A stretch of 64,000 nucleotides of DNA from Luteimonas terrae (GTDB taxonomy: Bacteria; Pseudomonadota; Gammaproteobacteria; Xanthomonadales; Xanthomonadaceae), in NCBI RefSeq assembly GCF_004358165.1, contig NZ_SMTG01000002.1, forward strand, positions 1,302,001-1,366,000. The letters are read 5' to 3'. The translations under genes and the position numbers were made by a program. Positions 63,682 through 64,000 of the stretch are shown here, one piece after another. Numbering within the stretch: the first letter of the stretch is position 1; every line of letters begins with the position of its first letter. The notes under the pieces were generated by a model. It saw nothing but the letters and a program-made list of their open reading frames with translations, had not been told where the DNA came from and did no database searches.

Positions 63682-64000
63682 CCGCAGGTTCCACCGCGCC
63701 GCGACGCAGCGGTCTGGTCCGACGTCCGCCGGGTGGTCTGCTGTGCGTCGGCATGCTGGCCCTGTTGGTCGTGGTGATCGTGCTGTCGTTCGGCATCGGT
63801 CCGCTGCGCATTCCGCCGGGCGACGTGGTCCACGTGATCGCGCACAAGCTCGGCCTGGTCGATGCCGGCACGCTCACGCAGCGCGACATTTCGGTGGTCT
63901 GGAACCTGCGCGTGCCGCGCGCCTTGCTGGCGGTGATCGTCGGCGCGTCGCTGGCGATGGCCGGCGCGGGCCTGCAGGGCCTGTTCGGCAATCCGCTGGC
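63678..64000 (+). CDS. FecCD-family ABC permease, cut by the window edge
   Basis: 107 codons of an iron-chelate or hemin permease (HmuU-like). First membrane helix LLCVGMLALLVVVIVLSFGIG, then the segment IPPGDVVHVIAHKLG and the family signature VPRALLAVIVGASLAMAGAGLQGLFGNPL. An ATPase gene would be expected beyond the window. Together with the binding protein it should move haem or an iron chelate across the inner membrane. Confidence 0.9.
   Translation, partial: MTAGSTAPRRSGLVRRPPGGLLCVGMLALLVVVIVLSFGIGPLRIPPGDVVHVIAHKLGLVDAGTLTQRDISVVWNLRVPRALLAVIVGASLAMAGAGLQGLFGNPL

Overview
The window reads as one contiguous piece of a high-GC gammaproteobacterial chromosome, most likely a Xanthomonadaceae member of the Lysobacter / Luteimonas / Stenotrophomonas kind. 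Support: the enterobactin-type operon has the split order entC-E-B-B'-F-A known from Stenotrophomonas; several classes of REP-type paired palindromes typical of these genomes occur; Tat- and lipoprotein-leader enzymes are abundant; and the formate-oxidoreductase cluster has its own ModE/LysR-like regulator. Codon use and GC look even. I see no tRNA, rRNA, CRISPR array, prophage or transposase gene. The species assignment is inference.

Layout. 1-11.8 kb: partial dicarboxylate symporter, secreted S8 protease, a large trimeric autotransporter adhesin with an internal tandem duplication, a tail-to-tail histidine kinase / response regulator pair, alkaline phosphatase and 3-hydroxybutyrate dehydrogenase. 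12-21.3 kb: hemJ, a small methyltransferase, intracellular PHB depolymerase (phaZ), a PadR / membrane-sensor operon, a cyclophilin lipoprotein, a GNAT enzyme, a speG gene split by a 263-bp inverted-repeat element, an aldo-keto reductase, and the tail of the next operon. 20.1-29.2 kb: a tightly overlapped minus-strand operon DUF4159 - MoxR - DUF58 - BatA-like - DUF4175-like - membrane protein - GFA-type zinc protein - DUF4349 lipoprotein. 29.4-34.2 kb: two Tat-exported TldD paralogues and one TldE partner. 34.4-38.2 kb: a DUF885 lipoprotein peptidase and a membrane alpha/beta hydrolase, separated by REP doublets. 38.5-45 kb: regulator, OFA-family transporter, fdhD, FdhF/YdeP-type molybdo-oxidoreductase and a small winged-helix protein. 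45-46.4 kb: a pair of direct repeats carrying perfect DnaA-box 9-mers, a VOC protein and a small membrane protein.

46.4-64 kb is an iron-acquisition region. The minus-strand operon (exporter, entC, entE, entB, entB', entF, entA) should make a 2,3-dihydroxybenzoyl-serine siderophore; the A domain appears to be serine-specific. Divergent from it lie a FepA-type TonB receptor, a periplasmic trilactone-esterase-like hydrolase, a methyltransferase with a regulatory domain, a YncE-like beta-propeller, and the start of a hemin/siderophore ABC importer. Two Fur-box-like palindromes sit in the divergent promoter region; one lies in the 17-bp spacer of an excellent sigma-70 promoter for the receptor.

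The best leads for something not fully described are the split speG and its element, the Tat-TldD/TldD/TldE set, the extended MoxR operon, and the DnaA-box repeat pair.
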